Of a stretch of DNA of 64,000 nt, positions 60,535-64,000 are shown piece by piece. This DNA comes from Rubrivirga litoralis. GTDB lineage: Bacteria; Bacteroidota; Rhodothermia; Rhodothermales; Rubricoccaceae. A program made the position numbers and the translations under genes. The stretch spans positions 1 to 64,000 of the forward strand of contig NZ_JAVRHT010000009.1 of NCBI RefSeq assembly GCF_031846415.1, in the 5' to 3' direction. Under the pieces are notes generated by a model that searched no databases, was not told where the DNA came from, and saw only the letters and a list, made by a program, of their open reading frames with translations. Positions within the stretch are counted from its first letter, which is position 1. Each line of letters opens with the position of its first letter.

Positions 60535-62526
60535 CTACTCTGGCACCACGCCCGCCGCCACGAGCGCCGCGCGGACGGCCGCGACCGCCTCGTCCACGCT
60601 CATGTCCTTCGTGCGCAGCGTGATCTCGGGGGCGTCGGGCGCCTCGTAAGGAGCCGAGACGCCGGTGAGGTTCTGGATCTCGCCCCGCTCGGCCTTCGCG
60701 TAGACGCCCTTCGGGTCGCGGGCCTTGGCGGTCTCGACGTCCACGTCGACGTGGACCTCGAAAAAGCGGCCGCCGGGGACCAGCGCGCGCACGCGGTCGC
60801 GGTCGGCGCGGTAGGGCGAGACGAACGTGCACAGCGTGACCGCCCCGCTCTCGAAAAACAGGCGGGCGACTTCGCCGATGCGGCGGACGTTCTCGCGGCG
60901 GTCGTCGGGGCTGAACCCGAGATCGCCGTTCAGCCCGTGCCGTACCTGGTCGCCGTCGAGGAGCATGGTCCGCACCCCGCCCTCGAACAGCTCGCGCTCC
61001 AGCGCGCGCGCGACGGTCGACTTGCCCGAGCCCGAGAGGCCTGTGAACCAGACGACGGCGGCCTCGTGCCCTTGGCGCCGCTCGCGGTCTTCGCGGGGGA
61101 CGTTCAGGCCCTCCCACGTCACGTTCGGCGAGACCGACCGCCCCGCCCCCGACGCCGACGCGGCGTTGGCCGAGCGTTCGAGGCGGGCCGCACGCTCGGC
61201 CACCTCGTCGGGGCTCCGGGCCGCGCCGCGGATCATGCCCGCGGCGACGGTCGCGTTCGAGTACGGGTCGATGAGAACGAACGCGCCCGTCTCGTGGTTG
61301 ACCCGGTACGGGTCGAAAAAGAGCGGGGCGGCCGTCGTCACGCGCACGCGGCCGATGTCGTTCAGGCCCAGCGTGTCGGCGTCCTCGCGGTGGAGTGTGT
61401 CGACGTCGACGCGGTAGACGAGCTCGTCGACGAACGCTTTCACCTCGCGCGTCGTGTGGCGGAGGAGGTAGTGGCGCTCGCGCTGGAGCGGCTCCTCGTC
61501 CATCCAGCAGACCATGGCCTCGACGGCCGTCTCGACGCTGGGGAGGTTCCCCGGGCGGACCAGCATGTCGCCGCGGCTCACGTCGATCTCGTCCTCGAGC
61601 GTGACCACGACGGCCTCGCCGGCGCGGGCCTCGTCGAGGTCGCCGTCGAACGTGGTCACCGAGGCCACGCGCGAGCGCGTGCCGGCCGGGAGCGCGAGGA
61701 TCTCCTCGCCGGGCCGGACCGCCCCGCTCGCGACGGTCCCGGCGAAGCCGCGGAACGACGGGTCGGGGCGGATCACGGTCTGGACCGGGAACCGGAAGTC
61801 GCGGAGGTTCCGGTCGGCCGCCACGTTCACGCTCTCCAGGTGGTGGAGCAGCGTCGGCCCCTGGTACCACGGCGTCCGCTCGCTTCGCTCGACCACGTTG
61901 TCGCCGCGGAGCGCCGAGACCGGGATGAACTCGATGTCCTTCACGTCCAGCTTGGCCGCGAAGTCGAGGTACTCGCGCCGGAAGGCGTCGAACACGTCCT
62001 CGCGGTAGTCCACGAGGTCCATTTTGTTGACCGCCACGACCACGTGCGGGATGCCGAGCAGCGAGGCGATAAAGCCGTGGCGCTTCGACTGCGTCTGGAC
62101 GCCGCGCTGGGCATCGAGCAGGATGATGGCGAGGTCGGCCGTCGAGGCGCCCGTCACCATGTTTCGTGTGTACTGGACGTGGCCCGGCGTGTCGGCGATG
62201 ATGAACTTGCGCCGGGGCGTGGCGAAGTAGCGGTACGCCACGTCGATCGTGATGCCCTGCTCGCGCTCGGCCCGGAGCCCGTCGGTGAAAAGAGCCAGGT
62301 TGGGCACGTCGTCGTCGCCGGTCATCCCGCGCGCGCGCGAGGCCTCCTCGACGGCGGCCAGCTGGTCCTCGAAGATCGACTTCGAGTCGTAGAGGAGCCG
62401 CCCGATCAGCGTGCTTTTCCCGTCGTCGACGCTCCCGGCCGTCGTGAACCGGAGGAGGTCCATGTCGAGGTAGGCGTCGCCGCCGTCGGCGGGCGGGGCG
62501 GTCGGGGCGGGGCGGTCGGTCTGCAT
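60535..62526 (-). CDS. cysNC: Fused sulfate adenylyltransferase subunit 1 / APS kinase
   Basis: A 663-aa bifunctional protein. The N-terminal GTPase has G1 AGSVDDGKSTLIGRLLYD, G3 DTPGHVQYTRNM and NKMD, followed by elongation-factor-like beta-barrels. The C-terminal APS kinase (about 470-660) has P-loop GLSGSGKST, DGDQVRHGLNGDLGF and DPKGVYAKAERGEI. It makes APS with CysD and then PAPS. A Ser/Ala-rich linker lies between the halves (ANAASASGAG). No cysH or sulfite reductase is visible, so PAPS for sulfation is favoured. Confidence 0.95.
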   Translation of the reverse strand: MQTDRPAPTAPPADGGDAYLDMDLLRFTTAGSVDDGKSTLIGRLLYDSKSIFEDQLAAVEEASRARGMTGDDDVPNLALFTDGLRAEREQGITIDVAYRYFATPRRKFIIADTPGHVQYTRNMVTGASTADLAIILLDAQRGVQTQSKRHGFIASLLGIPHVVVAVNKMDLVDYREDVFDAFRREYLDFAAKLDVKDIEFIPVSALRGDNVVERSERTPWYQGPTLLHHLESVNVAADRNLRDFRFPVQTVIRPDPSFRGFAGTVASGAVRPGEEILALPAGTRSRVASVTTFDGDLDEARAGEAVVVTLEDEIDVSRGDMLVRPGNLPSVETAVEAMVCWMDEEPLQRERHYLLRHTTREVKAFVDELVYRVDVDTLHREDADTLGLNDIGRVRVTTAAPLFFDPYRVNHETGAFVLIDPYSNATVAAGMIRGAARSPDEVAERAARLERSANAASASGAGRSVSPNVTWEGLNVPREDRERRQGHEAAVVWFTGLSGSGKSTVARALERELFEGGVRTMLLDGDQVRHGLNGDLGFSPDDRRENVRRIGEVARLFFESGAVTLCTFVSPYRADRDRVRALVPGGRFFEVHVDVDVETAKARDPKGVYAKAERGEIQNLTGVSAPYEAPDAPEITLRTKDMSVDEAVAAVRAALVAAGVVPE

Positions 62527-62534
62527 CGGGGCCT

Positions 62535-62599
62535 GTTGCGTGTCTCGTGTTGCGTGGGGGTGCTACGTGCGGAGGAACACGCGACACGCGATACGCAAC
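62535..62599. repeat. Word-repeat hairpin between cysD and cysNC
   Basis: Two 22-nt arms (62535-62556 and 62578-62599) pair with three mismatches. Each arm is an imperfect tandem of the word TTGCGTGTC/TCGTGTTGCGTG. The hairpin begins three bases after the cysD stop and fills the spacer before cysNC on the minus strand. It could control the CysD:CysN ratio by partial termination or mRNA processing. Confidence 0.6.
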
Positions 62600-62601
62600 C
62601 G

Positions 62602-63510
62602 CTAGAAGTAGCCCTGCTTTTTGCGGTCCTCCATGGCCGCCTCCGAGCGCTTGTCGTCGTGGCGGCCGCCCCGCTCGGTCTGGCGCGCGGCGGTCACCTC
62701 CCGGACGATCTCGGCGGGTGTGGCGGCGGTGCTCTCGACGGCGCCGGTGCACGTGGCGTCGCCGATCGTGCGGAACCGGACGGACCGGCGCGCGGCGGTC
62801 TCGCCGGGCTGGAGCTCGACGAAGTCGGTCGTGGCGAGGAGCGTGCCGCGGCGGCTGAACACCTCGCGCTCGTGGGCAAAGTAGAGGTCGGGGACCTCGA
62901 CGCCGTCGAGTGCGATGTACTGCCAGACGTCCATCTCGGTCCAGTTCGAGAGCGGGAACACCCGGAACGTCTCGCCCACGTTCTTGTGGCCGTTGTAGAG
63001 GTTCCAGAGCTCGGGCCGCTGGTTTTTGGGGTCCCACTGGCCAAAGCGGTCACGGTGCGAGAAGAACCGCTCTTTGGCGCGGGCCTTCTCCTCGTCGCGG
63101 CGGCCGCCGCCGAAGGCGGCGTCGAAGCGGTGCTCGTCGAGGGCGTCGAGGAGCGGGACGATCTGGAGCCCGTTCCGGCTCGCCTCGGGTCCGGTCTCCT
63201 CGACCACGCGCCCGGCGTCGATGGCCTCTTGGACGCTCCCCACGTGGAGCCGCAGGCCCAGCCGCTCGACGAGCTGGTCGCGGAAGGCGATGGTCTCGGG
63301 GAAGTTGTGGCCCGTGTCCACGTGGAGCAGCGGGAACGGGATCGGGGCGGGGTGGAACGCCTTCTGCGCCAGGTGCACCATGAGGATCGAGTCCTTGCCG
63401 CCGGAGAACAGCAGGACCGGCCGCTCGAACTGCGCGGCCACCTCGCGCATGACGTAGATGGCCTCGGCTTCGAGCGCGCGGAGGTGCGACGTGCGGGCGG
63501 GGCGGTCCAT
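62602..63510 (-). CDS. cysD: Sulfate adenylyltransferase subunit 2
   Basis: Catalytic ATP-sulfurylase subunit, 302 aa from ATG 63510. LFSGGKDSILMVHLAQKAF is the PP-loop. LLHVDTGHNFPETIAFRD, FGGGRRDEEKARAKERFFS and FPLSNWTEMDVWQYIAL are family blocks, and the C-terminus ends in the typical DRKKQGYF. The open frame extends upstream to 63618, but that part is motif DNA. Pairs with the GTPase half of CysNC 75 bp downstream. Confidence 0.95.
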   Translation of the reverse strand: MDRPARTSHLRALEAEAIYVMREVAAQFERPVLLFSGGKDSILMVHLAQKAFHPAPIPFPLLHVDTGHNFPETIAFRDQLVERLGLRLHVGSVQEAIDAGRVVEETGPEASRNGLQIVPLLDALDEHRFDAAFGGGRRDEEKARAKERFFSHRDRFGQWDPKNQRPELWNLYNGHKNVGETFRVFPLSNWTEMDVWQYIALDGVEVPDLYFAHEREVFSRRGTLLATTDFVELQPGETAARRSVRFRTIGDATCTGAVESTAATPAEIVREVTAARQTERGGRHDDKRSEAAMEDRKKQGYF

Positions 63511-63780
63511 GCGTACGGGGGCGGCGGGGCGGGACAAGCTAGGGGCGGGGCGGCGGGCGGGCATGAGGGGGACGACTAGATGGGGGCAACGCACCGTCGG
63601 CACGTCGCTGTCGCCCATGTCGCCCTCTGCGCCTCGGGCGCACCGCCACCGCTGCCCCAGCAGTCCACAAGACGGCAGCCTTGCCGAATCCAGGCCTCCG
63701 CACGAGCATGGCTGCTAGGTTCTTTCGCCGCCGCGCAGACCACCCCGCCCTCGACGTTGGACGCGCGGGGCGGGGCGGCG
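63511..63780 (-). promoter_or_regulatory. cysD leader and gap to cysQ
   Basis: A 270-bp gap on the cysD-cysQ strand. Near cysD it has C-rich CCCCGCCC copies and CCTAGCTTG; further out the composition is more mixed. No riboswitch or gene was recognised. Confidence 0.3.
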
Positions 63781-64000
63781 TCACGAGTCGGCCAGCCAGC
63801 GCCGCCAGTCGAGGGCGGAGTCGCCCCAGCAGAAGACGGACGGGTTGCGGAGGTCGCTCTTGTTGTACGCTAGCCGGGCACCGTCGCGCGTGGCGACGCC
63901 GCCGCCCGCGGCCTCGACGACGGCCTGCGCCGCGGCCGTGTCCCACTCGAAGGTCGGGACGGTCCGCGGGTAGAAGTCGGCCCTCCCTTCGGCGACGAGG
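63781..64000 (-). CDS. cysQ: 3'(2'),5'-bisphosphate nucleotidase, C-terminal part
   Basis: Truncated by the window edge; only the last 72 codons are seen. AEGRADFYPRTVPTFEWDTAAAQAVVEAAGG carries the WD(T)AA metal/substrate signature of the CysQ/inositol-monophosphatase family. YNKSDLRNPSVFCWGD is the typical CysQ C-terminal segment. The enzyme removes PAP left by sulfotransferases. Position beside cysD/cysNC supports the sulfation pathway. Confidence 0.85.
   Translation of the reverse strand, partial: LVAEGRADFYPRTVPTFEWDTAAAQAVVEAAGGGVATRDGARLAYNKSDLRNPSVFCWGDSALDWRRWLADS

Overview
The window is very GC-rich, gene-dense chromosomal DNA with no rRNA operon, CRISPR array, prophage or intact transposase. 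The gene content suggests a member of the Bacteroidota/Rhodothermota side of the tree, most likely a Rhodothermota of the Rubricoccaceae type (inference). The pointers are a TonB-type outer-membrane barrel with a carboxypeptidase-regulatory-like front domain, a YtxJ-type bacillithiol protein, a DUF4175 coiled-coil membrane protein, a [4Fe-4S]-type PurF, an ECF sigma/zinc anti-sigma pair, and almost no Shine-Dalgarno sequences. The most striking global property is an 11-mer, GGGCGGGGYGG (complement CCRCCCCGCCC), repeated dozens of times in genes and gaps. C-rich copies often sit directly in front of start codons.

Layout. 0-2 kb: end of a TIR-bounded repeat, then purF. 2-4 kb: LytTR response regulator and LytS-type kinase (minus). 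4.2-13 kb: outer-membrane barrel receptor plus a complete tripartite RND efflux system (adaptor, permease, TolC). 13.2-18.6 kb: AraC regulator divergent from a quinone/electrophile-detoxification set (WrbA, MhqO-like dioxygenase, MhqD-like hydrolase, DUF5996, FMN reductase). 18.7-21.5 kb: MliC-type lipoprotein, RCK_C membrane protein, cupin, SMP-30 lactonase. 21.7-28.6 kb (minus): GAF-PAS histidine kinase, HAD phosphatase, M48 lipoprotein protease, Tat-exported amidase, TerB-like protein, anti-sigma and ECF sigma factor. 28.8-34.2 kb: monooxygenase, glgC, DUF4175. 34.3-46 kb: lipoprotein, B12/haem-type ABC ATPase, PduO, hemolysin III, methyltransferase plus ferrochelatase, CHAD-like protein, PepF, YtxJ, a cysteine-less thioredoxin/rhodanese fusion, tRNA-Leu(UAA) abutted by an HNH endonuclease, and a two-domain cytidine deaminase.

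46-64 kb is an envelope region. It holds a VWA-like membrane protein, an LPG-synthase-type membrane protein overlapping a CDP-alcohol phosphatidyltransferase, and then a surface-polysaccharide block: glycosyltransferases (one decayed), an asparagine-synthase-like protein, a beta-propeller protein, a capsular-synthesis GT32, a sulfotransferase, a UDP-sugar epimerase, and PAPS-metabolism genes cysD, fused cysNC and the C-terminal part of cysQ. Together these predict a sulfated, uronate-containing surface polysaccharide (inference).

Non-coding structure is unusually rich. There is a 195-bp TIR element with a second copy at the window edge, hairpins between convergent genes, a family of post-stop 'word-repeat' hairpins with unrelated sequence but common design, a perfect ten-copy octamer array, and a 20-bp perfect palindrome. 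Two genes appear to start at CTG.
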